From NCBI RefSeq assembly GCF_001758785.1, contig NZ_LROM01000092.1, positions 24,708 to 88,707 on the forward strand: a stretch of 64,000 bases of DNA, read 5' to 3'. Both the position numbers and the translations under genes were made by a program. Position 1 is the first letter of the stretch. Each line of letters begins with the position of its first letter. Positions 1 to 8,923 of this stretch are shown here, one piece after another. The DNA is from Duganella phyllosphaerae (GTDB lineage: Bacteria > Pseudomonadota > Gammaproteobacteria > Burkholderiales > Burkholderiaceae_D). The notes below the pieces were generated by a model. That model was not told the DNA's origin and did not search any database. It worked only from the letters and a program-made list of their open reading frames with translations.

Positions 1-1
1 C

Positions 2-583
2 GTCGAGGGCGACGCGTCGTCGGCGTCGTACTTCCTGGCGGCCGGCGCGATAGGCGGCGGCCCGGTGCGCGTCGAAGGCGTGGGCCGGCAGAGCATCCAG
101 GGCGACGTGCGCTTTGCCGCAGCGCTCGAACAGATGGGCGCGACCATCGTCATGGGCGACAACTGGATCGAAGCGAGCAGCAATGGCCCGTTAAAAGCCA
201 TCGACGCCGACTTCAACCACATTCCCGACGCCGCCATGACGATCGCGATTGCCGCCCTGTACGCGGACGGCACCAGCACGTTGCGCAACATCGCCAGCTG
301 GCGCGTGAAGGAAACCGACCGCATCGCCGCCATGGCCACCGAGCTGCGCAAGCTGGGCGCCACGGTGGAGGAGGGCGCCGATTTCATTCGTGTGACGCCG
401 CCCGCCGCCCTCGGTCCTGCTACTATCGATACCTACGACGACCACCGCATGGCGATGTGCTTCTCGCTGGCGTCGCTCGACGGCCTGGCGCGCAAGGGCA
501 CGGCCGTGCGCATCAACGACCCCAAGTGCGTCGGCAAAACCTTCCCTGAATACTTCGCTGCGTTTGCGGCGATTGCAAAATAG
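2..583 (+). CDS. aroA: 3-phosphoshikimate 1-carboxyvinyltransferase (EPSP synthase), C-terminal part
   Basis: Sixth step of the shikimate pathway: joins PEP to shikimate-3-phosphate to give EPSP in the cytoplasm. The gene enters from the left edge, so only about the last 193 residues are present and the true start is outside. The frame opens with [17 protein letters not shown], the EPSP synthase segment around the conserved Asp/Ser residues, and later has [26 protein letters not shown] and [14 protein letters not shown], all family signatures. It ends in TAG at 581-583, 7 bases before cmk, so the two are probably cotranscribed. The aroA-cmk-rpsA order is common in proteobacteria. Identification is secure; only the missing N-terminus is unknown. 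Confidence 0.96.
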   Translation, partial: VEGDASSASYFLAAGAIGGGPVRVEGVGRQSIQGDVRFAAALEQMGATIVMGDNWIEASSNGPLKAIDADFNHIPDAAMTIAIAALYADGTSTLRNIASWRVKETDRIAAMATELRKLGATVEEGADFIRVTPPAALGPATIDTYDDHRMAMCFSLASLDGLARKGTAVRINDPKCVGKTFPEYFAAFAAIAK

Positions 584-590
584 TAAACAC

Positions 591-1265
591 ATGCCAACAT
601 CCCAGATTCCAGTCATCACCATCGACGGCCCTACCGCATCCGGCAAGGGCACGGTCGCACATCGCGTTGCCGATAAACTCGGCTTCCACTACCTGGATTC
701 GGGCGCGCTGTATCGCCTGACGGCGCTGTCTGCCTTGAGGCGCGATACCGACCTGGCGGACGAACATGCGCTGGCCAAGCTGGCCGAACACCTGCAATGC
801 AGCTTCCAGGGCGAGCATATTTTGCTCGGCCACGAGGACGTGAGCGACGCCATCCGCGCCGAGGTGGTCGGCAATACCGCGTCGAAAATCGCCACGTTCC
901 CGGCCGTGCGCCACGCTCTGGTCGGGCTGCAACTGGGCTTTCGCAAGGCGCCGGGCGTGGTGGCGGACGGGCGCGACATGGGTTCGGTGATCTTCCCGCA
1001 CGCCCCGCTCAAGGTGTTTTTGACGGCAAGTGTTGCTGCCAGGGCCGAGCGGCGCTACAAGCAATTGATCGGCAAGGGAATTTCTGCTAAGATGGAAGAC
1101 CTGCTGATGGATTTGCAGGCGCGGGACGACCGGGATACAAACCGGGCCATCGCGCCGCTGGTCCCTGCCGAAGGTGCGCATGTGCTCGAAACGTCGAATC
1201 TGACTGCTGACGAAGCGGTCGAGCAGGTGTTGAAGTGGTACGCCGCCCTGGGGCATAAGCATTAA
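591..1265 (+). CDS. cmk: Cytidylate kinase
   Basis: Phosphorylates CMP/dCMP to the diphosphate using ATP in the cytoplasm. 224 residues, the usual size for bacterial Cmk. The P-loop is GPTASGKGT near residues 11-19. Other signatures are [24 protein letters not shown] and the LID-region segment around RAERRYKQL. An in-frame upstream codon at 564 would overlap aroA; I choose ATG at 591 because the mature family start ([11 protein letters not shown]) follows directly. It sits between aroA and rpsA in the classical cmk-rpsA arrangement. Confidence 0.96.
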   Translation: MPTSQIPVITIDGPTASGKGTVAHRVADKLGFHYLDSGALYRLTALSALRRDTDLADEHALAKLAEHLQCSFQGEHILLGHEDVSDAIRAEVVGNTASKIATFPAVRHALVGLQLGFRKAPGVVADGRDMGSVIFPHAPLKVFLTASVAARAERRYKQLIGKGISAKMEDLLMDLQARDDRDTNRAIAPLVPAEGAHVLETSNLTADEAVEQVLKWYAALGHKH

Positions 1266-1286
1266 GTCGTATGTTTTTGGTAAGGT

Positions 1287-1310
1287 GTCTGGCCGCTCTG
1301 CGGCCTAGAC
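1287..1310 (+). promoter_or_regulatory. Leader hairpin between cmk and rpsA
   Basis: GTCT-GGCCGC, loop TCT, GCGGCC-(T)-AGAC: a 10-bp GC-rich stem with one bulged T, about 67 bases before the rpsA start. No U-tract follows, so it is not a normal terminator. S1 is known in E. coli to repress its own translation through leader hairpins; a similar role here is inference. Confidence 0.45.
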
Positions 1311-1376
1311 GTGTTTCAACCCTAACCCAACTGAAGTCGCATATCGCGAGCCTTGTTGGCAAACCTGGAAGTTACA

Positions 1377-3062
1377 ATGTCTAATATGGAAAGTTTTGCA
1401 GCCCTCTTCGAAGAATCCCTGTCGCGTCAAGACATGCGTTCGGGCGAAGTGATCTCGGCTGAAGTCGTTCGTCTGGATCACAACTTCGTGATCGTGAACG
1501 CCGGCCTGAAATCGGAAGCATTCATCCCTGTTGAAGAATTCAAGAATGACCAAGGCGAACTGGAAGTCAAAGTAGGCGACTTCGTTTCCGTGGCCATCGA
1601 ATCGCTGGAAAATGGTTTCGGCGATACCATCCTGTCGCGCGACAAAGCCAAGCGTCTGGCTTCGTGGCTGGCACTGGAAAAAGCAATGGAGTCGGGCGAG
1701 ATCGTCGTCGGCACCGTCAACGGTAAAGTCAAAGGCGGCCTGACCGTCCTGACCAACGGCATCCGCGCATTCCTGCCGGGTTCGCTGGTTGACACCCGTC
1801 CAGTCAAGGACACCACCCCGTTCGAAGGCAAAACCCTCGAATTCAAAGTTATCAAACTGGACCGCAAGCGTAACAACGTGGTTCTGTCGCGTCGCGCCGT
1901 CATCGAAGCTTCGATGGGCGAAGAGCGTCAGAAACTGATGGAAACGCTGAAAGAAGGCACGGTAGTGACCGGCGTTGTGAAAAACATCACCGACTACGGC
2001 GCGTTCGTGGACCTGGGCGGCATCGACGGCCTGCTGCACATCACCGACCTGGCATGGCGTCGTGTGCGTCACCCATCGGAAGTTCTGACCGTTGGTCAGG
2101 AAATCACCGCAAAAGTTCTGAAATACGATCAAGAGAAAAACCGTGTTTCGCTGGGCGTGAAGCAACTGGGCGACGATCCTTGGACCGGTCTGTCCCGTCG
2201 TTACCCACAAGGCACCCGTCTGTTCGGTAAAGTGACGAACCTCACCGACTACGGCGCGTTCGTTGAAGTGGAACAAGGTATCGAAGGTCTGGTACACGTT
2301 TCCGAAATGGACTGGACCAACAAGAACGTCGCTCCAAACAAAGTTGTCCAGCTGGGCGACGAAGTAGAAGTGATGGTTCTGGAAATCGACGAAGAGCGTC
2401 GTCGTATTTCGCTGGGCATGAAGCAGTGCAAAGCCAACCCATGGGATGACTTCGGCGTTACCCACAAGAAGGGCGACAAAGTCCGCGGCGCGATCAAGTC
2501 GATCACCGACTTCGGCGTGTTCATCGGCCTGGCTGGCAACATCGACGGCCTGGTACACCTGTCCGACCTGTCGTGGACCGAGTCCGGCGAAGAAGCCGTA
2601 CGCAAGTTCAAGAAAGGTGACGAACTGGAAGCCATCGTTCTGGCCATCGACGTTGAGCGCGAGCGCGTTTCCCTGGGCGTCAAGCAACTGGAAGGTGACC
2701 CGTTCAACAACTTCGCCGCCATGAACGACAAAGGTTCGCTGGTTAACGGTACCGTGAAATCGGTGGAGCCTAAAGGCGCCGTGATCCAACTGTCGGAAGA
2801 AGTCGAAGGCTACCTGCGCGCTTCGGAAATCTCGCGTGACCGCGTTGAAGATGCTGGCACCCACCTGAAAGTCGGCGACGCCGTCGAAGCTCTGGTGATC
2901 AACATCGACCGTAAAGCACGTTCGATCCAGCTGTCGATCAAAGCAAAAGACAACGCTGAAACCCAGGAAGCGATGAAGTCGATGGCTTCGGACAGCAGCG
3001 CAGCTTCGGGCACCACCAGCCTGGGCGCACTGCTGAAAGCCAAGTTCGATAACAAGAACTAA
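1377..3062 (+). CDS. rpsA: 30S ribosomal protein S1
   Basis: Large mRNA-binding protein of the small ribosomal subunit, needed to load mRNAs with weak ribosome-binding sites. 561 residues, matching the six-S1-domain form of proteobacteria (E. coli 557). Repeated OB-fold signatures can be read: [43 protein letters not shown] and [22 protein letters not shown] (domains 3-5), with more divergent domains 1, 2 and 6. ATG 1377 is chosen because GGAAG lies 5 bases upstream; an in-frame TTG at 1353 has no such site. Codon use is richer in T/A third positions than the neighbours, as expected of a highly expressed gene. ihfB follows after 19 bases. Confidence 0.98.
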   Translation: MSNMESFAALFEESLSRQDMRSGEVISAEVVRLDHNFVIVNAGLKSEAFIPVEEFKNDQGELEVKVGDFVSVAIESLENGFGDTILSRDKAKRLASWLALEKAMESGEIVVGTVNGKVKGGLTVLTNGIRAFLPGSLVDTRPVKDTTPFEGKTLEFKVIKLDRKRNNVVLSRRAVIEASMGEERQKLMETLKEGTVVTGVVKNITDYGAFVDLGGIDGLLHITDLAWRRVRHPSEVLTVGQEITAKVLKYDQEKNRVSLGVKQLGDDPWTGLSRRYPQGTRLFGKVTNLTDYGAFVEVEQGIEGLVHVSEMDWTNKNVAPNKVVQLGDEVEVMVLEIDEERRRISLGMKQCKANPWDDFGVTHKKGDKVRGAIKSITDFGVFIGLAGNIDGLVHLSDLSWTESGEEAVRKFKKGDELEAIVLAIDVERERVSLGVKQLEGDPFNNFAAMNDKGSLVNGTVKSVEPKGAVIQLSEEVEGYLRASEISRDRVEDAGTHLKVGDAVEALVINIDRKARSIQLSIKAKDNAETQEAMKSMASDSSAASGTTSLGALLKAKFDNKN

Positions 3063-3081
3063 GTAACACTAGAACCAGTCG

Positions 3082-3387
3082 ATGACTAAGTCCGAACTCA
3101 TCAACCGCCTGGCTGAGCGTTATTCTCAGCTGGTGGCCAAAGATGCGGAGTACGCGGTCAAGACCATTCTTGATGCGATGACCAACGCCCTGGCGACCGG
3201 TCAACGCATCGAGATCCGTGGTTTTGGCAGCTTTGCCCTCAACAGCCGGCCACCACGCATCGGGCGTAATCCCAAATCGGGTGACAAGGTGATGGTGCCT
3301 GAAAAACGGGTACCCCACTTCAAACCCGGCAAGCAGTTGCGCGAGCGGGTCGACGCGATGGTCGGGCAACCGATCATCGAGGACTGA
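3082..3387 (+). CDS. ihfB: Integration host factor subunit beta
   Basis: DNA-bending nucleoid protein that pairs with IHF-alpha. 101 residues of the HU/IHF fold, starting [13 protein letters not shown]. The [21 protein letters not shown] arm and [15 protein letters not shown]-terminal segment are typical of IHF-beta and set it apart from HU. It lies directly after rpsA, the conserved rpsA-ihfB pair, and before a strong intrinsic terminator, so it is the last gene of the cmk-rpsA-ihfB transcript. Confidence 0.97.
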   Translation: MTKSELINRLAERYSQLVAKDAEYAVKTILDAMTNALATGQRIEIRGFGSFALNSRPPRIGRNPKSGDKVMVPEKRVPHFKPGKQLRERVDAMVGQPIIED

Positions 3388-3406
3388 GGTTGTGACGGTT
3401 TAAACG

Positions 3407-3440
3407 AAAAAGCGGCGTCCTCGGATGCCGCTTTTTTTTT
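3407..3440 (+). terminator. Intrinsic terminator after ihfB
   Basis: AAAAAGCGGC (3407-3416) pairs with GCCGCTTTTT (3427-3436) around a 10-base loop and runs into nine T residues. It separates rpsA-ihfB from the lapA-lapB unit. Confidence 0.9.
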
Positions 3441-3495
3441 AGCGGTTCTAATGCCATACTGGCGCTCTTGGAAAATCCGATCAGGAATCAGGCTG

Positions 3496-3798
3496 ATGAA
3501 ATTTGTATCCACCCTCGTTGGACTTGTTCTATTCGTCCTGTTTTTTGGCTTCGCCCTGAAAAATACGCAGGAAGTCGATCTGCACCTGTTTCTCCACTAT
3601 GAGCTGCGCGGCCCGCTGGTGCTGATGCTGCTCGGGTGCTTCGTGGCCGGCGCCGTACTGGGCGTGCTGGCGCTCACGCCCACGGTGTTTCGCTATCGCC
3701 GCGAAACCAATAAACACAAATCCACCATCACGACGATGCAAACGACGGCGCAGCGGGCCAATGCCCAGCCCCAGCCCGACAGCGTCCTCGCTCCCTAA
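3496..3798 (+). CDS. lapA: LapA family inner-membrane protein (DUF1049)
   Basis: Lipopolysaccharide assembly protein A family. 100 residues with two hydrophobic segments: residues 2-20 (STLVGLVLFVLFFGFALKN) and about 38-60 (GPLVLMLLGCFVAGAVLGVLAL), then a short basic/Gln-rich cytoplasmic tail. The NTQEVDLHLFLHYE region between the segments is the family hallmark. ATG 3496 follows AGGAA; an in-frame ATG at 3451 would fall beside the terminator and lacks a site. lapB follows 30 bases later. In E. coli LapA and LapB help the FtsH protease set LpxC levels, which controls LPS synthesis; the same role is inferred here. Confidence 0.88.
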   Translation: MKFVSTLVGLVLFVLFFGFALKNTQEVDLHLFLHYELRGPLVLMLLGCFVAGAVLGVLALTPTVFRYRRETNKHKSTITTMQTTAQRANAQPQPDSVLAP

Positions 3799-3828
3799 GC
3801 CACTGCATCATCCTCAAAAGAATAAAGC

Positions 3829-5004
3829 ATGGAATTTGAACTCTTCTGGTTGCTGGGTATCCCGGTCTTCTTCGGCCTTGGCTGGCTGGCGGCGCGGGTC
3901 GATATCCGTCAGCTGATGGCCGAATCGCGCACCCTGCCGCGCGGTTACTTCAAGGGCCTGAACCTGCTGCTCAACGACCAGCCGGACAAGGCGATCGACG
4001 CCTTCATCGAGATCGTCCGGCTGGACCCGGAATCGGCCGACATGCACTTCGCGCTCGGTAACCTGTTCCGCCGCCGCGGCGAGACCGAACGCGCCATTCG
4101 CGTGCACCAGAATTTGCTGGCGCGGCCGGACCTGCCGCAGGAGCAGAAAGAACACGCCGAGTACGAACTCGGGGTCGATTACCTGAAGGCGGGCTTGCTC
4201 GACCGCGCCGAAGAAACCTTCAATCGCCTGATCAACGGCCAGTACGGCGCCCAGGCACGGCGCCAGTTGCTGGAGATCTTCCAGCGCGAAAAAGAGTGGC
4301 CGCGCGCGATCGAATCGGCGATGGGCCTGCAGGAGTCGGGCGCCGGCTCGCGTCAAAAAGAGATCGCGCAGTTTTACTGCGAGATGGCGCAGGACGCGCT
4401 GGTGCACCTCCATGTCGATGAAGCGATGGCGCTGCTCGATAAATCGCTGGCGGCCGACCGCAACAACGTGCGCGCCACCATTCTGACCGGCGACGCCCAG
4501 CTGGCCAAGGACGATGTCGAAGGCGCGCTGCTGACCTGGCGCCGCGTGGAGCAGATCAGCGTGCCGCACACGGCGCTGGTCGCCCAGCGCATCATGGACG
4601 GCTACCGCAAGGTGGGCCGACCGCAGGAAGGCGTCAACCTGCTCAAGTCGTACCTGGAACAGGCGTCGTCGATCGACCTGCTGGAAGTGGTGTACAAGGA
4701 AGTGATGGAACTGCACGGCGTGGCCGAGGCCAAGGAACTGGTCGTCAACGAGCTGCGTCGCACGCCGACCCTGCTGGGACTCGACCGCCTGCTCGAAGCG
4801 CGCATGGTCGATGCGCCAGCGGCCATCGTCTCCGAGCTGTCGATGGTGAAGAACCTGGTGCACGGCTATACGCAAAAGCTGGCGCGCTACCAGTGCAGCC
4901 ATTGCGGCTTCAAGGCGCGCCAGTTCTACTGGCAGTGCCCCGGTTGCAGCCGCTGGGAGACCTACCCGCCGCGCCGCACCGAAGAACTCAACGTGATGAA
5001 CTGA
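3829..5004 (+). CDS. lapB: Lipopolysaccharide assembly protein LapB (YciM)
   Basis: Inner-membrane-anchored TPR protein that in E. coli works with FtsH to control LpxC turnover and LPS assembly. 391 residues, close to E. coli LapB (389). Residues 1-20 form the membrane anchor (FWLLGIPVFFGLGWLAARVD). A long TPR array follows, with typical units such as KAIDAFIEIVRLDPESADMHFALGNL and RAEETFNRLINGQYGAQARRQLLEIF. The C-terminal rubredoxin-like metal knot has Cys356, Cys359 (CSHC) and Cys370, Cys373 (CPGC). It is 3 bases from hldA, which makes LPS core heptose, so the operon is consistently about LPS. Confidence 0.95.
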   Translation: MEFELFWLLGIPVFFGLGWLAARVDIRQLMAESRTLPRGYFKGLNLLLNDQPDKAIDAFIEIVRLDPESADMHFALGNLFRRRGETERAIRVHQNLLARPDLPQEQKEHAEYELGVDYLKAGLLDRAEETFNRLINGQYGAQARRQLLEIFQREKEWPRAIESAMGLQESGAGSRQKEIAQFYCEMAQDALVHLHVDEAMALLDKSLAADRNNVRATILTGDAQLAKDDVEGALLTWRRVEQISVPHTALVAQRIMDGYRKVGRPQEGVNLLKSYLEQASSIDLLEVVYKEVMELHGVAEAKELVVNELRRTPTLLGLDRLLEARMVDAPAAIVSELSMVKNLVHGYTQKLARYQCSHCGFKARQFYWQCPGCSRWETYPPRRTEELNVMN

Positions 5005-5007
5005 ACG

Positions 5008-5952
5008 ATGGCCAACGACCTGACGACTTATACCGCACCGGACCTGAACACGGTGCGCATCCTGATCGTGGGCGACGTCATGCTGGACCGCTACTGGTTC
5101 GGCGACGTCAACCGCATTTCGCCGGAAGCGCCGGTACCGATCGTGCGCGTCAACCACCGCGAAGCGCGCCTGGGCGGCGCCGCCAACGTGGCGCGCAACG
5201 CCGCAGCCCTCGGTGCGCACACGGCCCTGCTGGGCGTGGTGGGCGCCGACGAGGCGGGCAACGAGGTGGAACAGATGCTGGAGAGCGGCGGCATCCACAG
5301 CTACCTGCAGCGCGACGAGGCGATATCGACCATCGTCAAGCTGCGCGTGATCGGCCGCCAGCAGCAGATGGTGCGCATCGATTTCGAGGAAGCGCCCACC
5401 GACACGGTGCTGCGCGACAAGCTCGAACAATTCAAGACGCTGTTGCACGACTACGACGTGATCGTGCTGTCGGACTACGCCAAGGGCAGCCTGGTCGCCG
5501 TGGCCGACATGATCGCGTCGGCGCGCGCGGCCGGCAAGGTGGTGATGGTCGATCCGAAAGGCGACGATTTTTCGCGCTATGCGGGCGCCACCGTGCTCAC
5601 GCCAAATAAATCGGAAATGCGCCAGATCGTCGGCACCTGGTCGAGCGAAGAACAGCTGACGGCCAAGGCCCAGCAACTGCGCGCCGACCTGCGCCTGGAC
5701 GCCTTGCTGCTCACCCGCTCGGAAGAGGGCATGACCCTGTACACGGACGGCCAGCAGTACCACATGCCGGCCGCTGCGCGCGAAGTGTTCGACGTCTCCG
5801 GCGCGGGCGACACCGTGATCGCCACCATGGCCTGCATGCTGGGCGCGGGCGCCGGCTGGCACGAGGCGGTGCAGACCGCCAACCGCGCCGGCGGCATCGT
5901 GGTGGGCAAGCTCGGGACGGCGACGGTGACGCGCGAAGAATTGTTCGGCTGA
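5008..5952 (+). CDS. hldA: D-glycero-beta-D-manno-heptose-7-phosphate kinase
   Basis: PfkB/ribokinase-family kinase that phosphorylates heptose-7-phosphate at C1 on the route to ADP-heptose for the LPS inner core. 314 residues: only the kinase half of the E. coli bifunctional HldE, so this is the HldA (RfaE1) type and an HldC partner must be elsewhere. Motifs: GDVMLDRYWFGDVNRISPEAPVP at the N-terminus, RLGGAANVARN, VMVDPKGDDFSRYAGAT, and the catalytic DVSGAGDTVIATMAC near residue 260. The stop lies in a short tandem duplication (gttcggctgag twice, about 5942-5964). The usual next gene in relatives, hldD, is not in the window. Confidence 0.94.
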   Translation: MANDLTTYTAPDLNTVRILIVGDVMLDRYWFGDVNRISPEAPVPIVRVNHREARLGGAANVARNAAALGAHTALLGVVGADEAGNEVEQMLESGGIHSYLQRDEAISTIVKLRVIGRQQQMVRIDFEEAPTDTVLRDKLEQFKTLLHDYDVIVLSDYAKGSLVAVADMIASARAAGKVVMVDPKGDDFSRYAGATVLTPNKSEMRQIVGTWSSEEQLTAKAQQLRADLRLDALLLTRSEEGMTLYTDGQQYHMPAAAREVFDVSGAGDTVIATMACMLGAGAGWHEAVQTANRAGGIVVGKLGTATVTREELFG

Positions 5953-6092
5953 GTGTTCGGCTGAGGTCGCTCAATATGGCCGCGCCGGCTTGACGTTGAT
6001 CAAGCGGGCGGGTCAACTTGGCGCAAGCGTTGGCGTTAGGGAGTATGCAGGGTGCGATGGTCGCTCCTGCTCACTTCATAACGGAGAATGTC

Positions 6093-6416
6093 ATGTTGAA
6101 GAAACTCATGCTCGCAGTCGTCGCACTGGTCGCCACGATGAACTTCGCTTTCGCCCAGGTCGATGTCAACAAGGCCGACGCGGCCGCGCTGGACAGCGTC
6201 AACGGCATCGGCCCGGCCAAGTCCAAGGCCATCCTGGAAGAGCGCAAGAAGGGCGAATTCAAGGACTGGAGCGATTTCCAGCAGCGGGTAAAGGGCGTGG
6301 GCGAGAAGAACGCGCTCAAGCTGTCGGCAGCGGGGCTGGTGGTCAATGGCAAGGGCAAGGATGGTGCGGCGGTGGCGGCAGGTACGCCGGCCAAGCCCAA
6401 GGCTGCGGCTAAATAG
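6093..6416 (+). CDS. ComEA family helix-hairpin-helix protein
   Basis: 107 residues. A signal peptide (residues 1-22, MLKKLMLAVVALVATMNFAFA) is followed by two helix-hairpin-helix motifs: VDVNKADAAALDSVNGIGPAKSKAI and DFQQRVKGVGEKNALKLSAAG. This is the short proteobacterial ComEA type, which binds DNA in the periplasm and in competent species helps pull transforming DNA across the outer membrane. The tail is Ala/Lys/Gly-rich. ATG 6093 is preferred to 6018 because GGAG precedes it and the signal peptide begins there. It stands 140 bases after hldA with its own space for a promoter. Competence is not shown by anything else in the window. Confidence 0.85.
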   Translation: MLKKLMLAVVALVATMNFAFAQVDVNKADAAALDSVNGIGPAKSKAILEERKKGEFKDWSDFQQRVKGVGEKNALKLSAAGLVVNGKGKDGAAVAAGTPAKPKAAAK

Positions 6417-6459
6417 CACCCGAACCGTGTGCACCGTCTAGAACCCGGAAAGTATGCTA

Positions 6460-6566
6460 CGTCATTCCCGCGCAGGCGGGAATCCATGGACAATGCGAGC
6501 CGCAGCATTGTTCCAATACACCACTGCTCCGGCTTTCCATGGATCCCCGCGTACGCGGGGATGACG
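6460..6566. repeat. MITE-like inverted-repeat element, copy 1
   Basis: A 107-bp element with ends that are inverted copies: CGTCATTCCCGCGCAGGCGG at the left and CCCCGCGTACGCGGGGATGA ending at 6566. Each end is itself a small hairpin (CCCGC..GCGGG). A related element is at 27502-27611. No coding content or transposase. It fills most of the gap between the comEA-like gene and the MBL-fold gene. Confidence 0.75.
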
Positions 6567-6589
6567 GCATTCAGGCTCACCAGGTAATC

Positions 6590-7993
6590 ATGAAAATTTC
6601 CCGCATCCTCCACGCCGGCTACGTCTTCGAATCCGGCGGCACCCAGATCCTGTTCGACCCCATCTTCGAAAACCCTTTCAGCCGCAACTGCCACGCCTTT
6701 CCCGACGTCCGCTTCGACCCGGACCAGATACGCCAGCTCACGCCAGACGCCATCTTCATCTCGCACTTCCACGACGACCACTGCTCGTTCGACAGCCTGC
6801 ACCTGCTGCCGCGCGCCACGCCGGTCTACCTCTACTGCCTGTTCGAGGAACTGTTCGCCATGTTGCGCGAACTCGGTTTCACCAATGTGAATTCTTTGGA
6901 GATCGACCAGCCGGTGCACGTGGGCGCCTTCGAGATCATCGCCCGCCGCGCGCTCGACGACGAAGTCGATTCCATGTTCCACATCCGCGCCGAGGGCCTG
7001 AACATCCTCAACGTGGTCGATTCATGGATGGACCCGCACACGCTCGAGCAGTTGAAGGCCTACGCACCGTGGGACATGGTGCTGTGGCCATTCCAGACCA
7101 TGCGCGAAGTGGACGTGATCGCGCCGTCGCGCACGCGTGATGGCGACACCGCGCCAGAGTTGGTATGCGCGCCCGTGCCCGCGATGGCCGGCGCGCGCGC
7201 CACACCGGCGGTGGCGCTGCCCGACGACTGGCCCGGGCAACTGCAAGCACTGAACCCGCGCTACGTGGTGCCCAGCTCGTGCCAGTTCGTGCAGGAGCCA
7301 TGGTCGTGGTACAACCACGCCATGTTCCCGATCACGTACCGCCAGTTCGCGCAGGATGCAGGCGCCTGGCTGCCGGCCGCGCACGTGGTGCGCCTCGATC
7401 CCTCGGTGGCGTTCGAACTGACCCCGCAGGCCTTGACGCCGGCCGCGCCGTTGCCGTGGGTGATCCCGGTAGGCGACCAGGACGTCGATTTCCAGTACGA
7501 CCCGGCCATCAAGCCACCAGCCACGGCCGACATCGCGCGCCGCTTTCCGGCATTGACCGTGGAACAGGCGGCGCTGGTGCTGGACTTCTGCCAGCGCGGC
7601 CTGCTGCAAAAGTATGAAGAGATGGAACTGCCCGACGACAGTTATTTCATGGAGCCGCGCCGGTGGCAGCTGACGGTGTTCGATCATGACGGGTCCGGGC
7701 GCCGCTTCCGCTATCGTATTCACGGCGACAGCATCGAGCGCGCTGATATTGAAGACGGCAGCATTGCAGCAGCCACCGACAGCCAGCCATTGGGCTGGAC
7801 CACCGAAATCCCCGCTGCCAAGCTGTACGCCGGCCTGGCGCTGGGCGAGTCGCTCACCTCGATGTATTTGCGCATCAACGGTGCGCCCGAGGACGCCGAC
7901 ATCGCTGACGACCCGCTGATCCGCTGCCTGTTCAACGACGCCTTCGGCGCCTACCAGGCCGCCCAACTCAAACGCCTCAAGGAGACTGCATGA
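6590..7993 (+). CDS. MBL-fold metallohydrolase with extra C-terminal domain
   Basis: 467 residues. The N-terminal half is a metallo-beta-lactamase fold: strand ILHAGYVFESGGTQILFDP near residues 6-24, then the metal-binding motif HFHDDH near residue 60 (HxHxDH) and LNVVDSW around 140. The C-terminal ~130 residues (from about PDDSYFMEPRRWQLTVFDHD) form a separate domain I cannot name. No signal peptide, so probably cytoplasmic. Substrate unknown. ATG 6590 is chosen; an in-frame start at 6539 would lie inside the repeat element. The stop overlaps the start of the polysaccharide deacetylase gene (ATGA at 7990-7993), so the two are translationally coupled. Confidence 0.8.
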   Translation: MKISRILHAGYVFESGGTQILFDPIFENPFSRNCHAFPDVRFDPDQIRQLTPDAIFISHFHDDHCSFDSLHLLPRATPVYLYCLFEELFAMLRELGFTNVNSLEIDQPVHVGAFEIIARRALDDEVDSMFHIRAEGLNILNVVDSWMDPHTLEQLKAYAPWDMVLWPFQTMREVDVIAPSRTRDGDTAPELVCAPVPAMAGARATPAVALPDDWPGQLQALNPRYVVPSSCQFVQEPWSWYNHAMFPITYRQFAQDAGAWLPAAHVVRLDPSVAFELTPQALTPAAPLPWVIPVGDQDVDFQYDPAIKPPATADIARRFPALTVEQAALVLDFCQRGLLQKYEEMELPDDSYFMEPRRWQLTVFDHDGSGRRFRYRIHGDSIERADIEDGSIAAATDSQPLGWTTEIPAAKLYAGLALGESLTSMYLRINGAPEDADIADDPLIRCLFNDAFGAYQAAQLKRLKETA

Positions 7994-8919
7994 AACGATT
8001 GATCCTGGCCGTGGCCGCCACTGCCACCGCCATTGTGTGCACACTGGGCACGGCTGCCGCACAAACCGTCGCCTTCACCTTCGACGACGGCCCGCGCCTG
8101 GAACCAACGCCTTTGATGACCCCGCAGCAGCGCAACGATGCGCTGCTCGGCGCGCTGGCCGCGCACCACGTCTCGGCCGCGTTATTCGTCACCTGCGGCA
8201 ACGGCGCCAACGAGCCGGCCGGGCTGGCGCTGGCGAAGGCCTGGGGCGACGCCGGCCACGCGGTCGGCAACCACACCATGACGCACCCGGACCTGAACAG
8301 CACCAAGGTAACGCTGGCGCAGTACCAGCAGGAAGTGCTCGATTGCGACCGCATCATCGCGCCGCTGCCCGGCTATCAAAAATGGTTCCGCTACACCTAT
8401 CTGCGCGAGGGCAACACGCCGGAGAAGCGCGACGGCATGCGCGCCTTCCTCAAGCAGCACGGCTACCGCAATGGCGACGTTTCGCTCGACACCAGTGACT
8501 GGCGCCTCGACGAAAAACTCAACGAGGTCCTCGAGGCCAATCCCAAAGCAGATCTGACCGTGATCCGGCAAGCCTACCTGGACCACCTGCGCCAGCGCGC
8601 CACCGCCTACCGCGACCTGTCGCGCCAGTACCAAGGCCGAGACATCCCGCAAGTGATCCTGCTGCACCACAACCTGATCAATGCGCTGTGGCTCAAGGAC
8701 GCCATCGCGCAGTTCAAGGACATGGGCTGGACCATCATCACGCCCGCGCAGGCGTTTGCCGATCCGTTCTACCAGCAGGTGCCCGATCGCCCGGTGCCAG
8801 GCCAGAGCCTGGTGCTGTCGGTCATGCGCAGCAAGGGCATCGACCGCTTCCCGGGGCGGGAGCGGCTGGTCGATGACGGTGATTTCGAAATTAATGCCAT
8901 CGATGCGGCGGCAAGGTAA
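7990..8919 (+). CDS. Secreted polysaccharide deacetylase (NodB homology)
   Basis: 309 residues. Signal peptide at residues 1-24 (ending GTAAAQ). NodB-domain motifs: TFDDGP (motif 1, with the catalytic Asp and metal-binding Asp), GNHTMTHPDL (motif 2, His-x3-His metal ligands) and WFRYTYLREG in the position of motif 3. Carbohydrate esterase family 4 enzymes of this type remove N-acetyl groups from peptidoglycan, chitin oligomers or exopolysaccharide; the substrate is unknown here. An insertion after motif 1 (RLEPTPLMTPQQRN) matches a subgroup of CE4 enzymes. It overlaps the MBL gene by 4 bases and is followed after 4 bases by a HEAT-like gene. Confidence 0.87.
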   Translation: MKRLILAVAATATAIVCTLGTAAAQTVAFTFDDGPRLEPTPLMTPQQRNDALLGALAAHHVSAALFVTCGNGANEPAGLALAKAWGDAGHAVGNHTMTHPDLNSTKVTLAQYQQEVLDCDRIIAPLPGYQKWFRYTYLREGNTPEKRDGMRAFLKQHGYRNGDVSLDTSDWRLDEKLNEVLEANPKADLTVIRQAYLDHLRQRATAYRDLSRQYQGRDIPQVILLHHNLINALWLKDAIAQFKDMGWTIITPAQAFADPFYQQVPDRPVPGQSLVLSVMRSKGIDRFPGRERLVDDGDFEINAIDAAAR

Positions 8920-8923
8920 GGCG

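Noticed and set aside
1305..2864. 519-residue minus-strand open frame opposite rpsA
   Set aside because: It is the antisense shadow of rpsA, caused by codon bias; no family motif or ribosome-binding site.
3814..5862. 682-residue minus-strand open frame over lapB-hldA
   Set aside because: It crosses two well-identified plus-strand genes and is only His/Arg/Ala-rich antisense.
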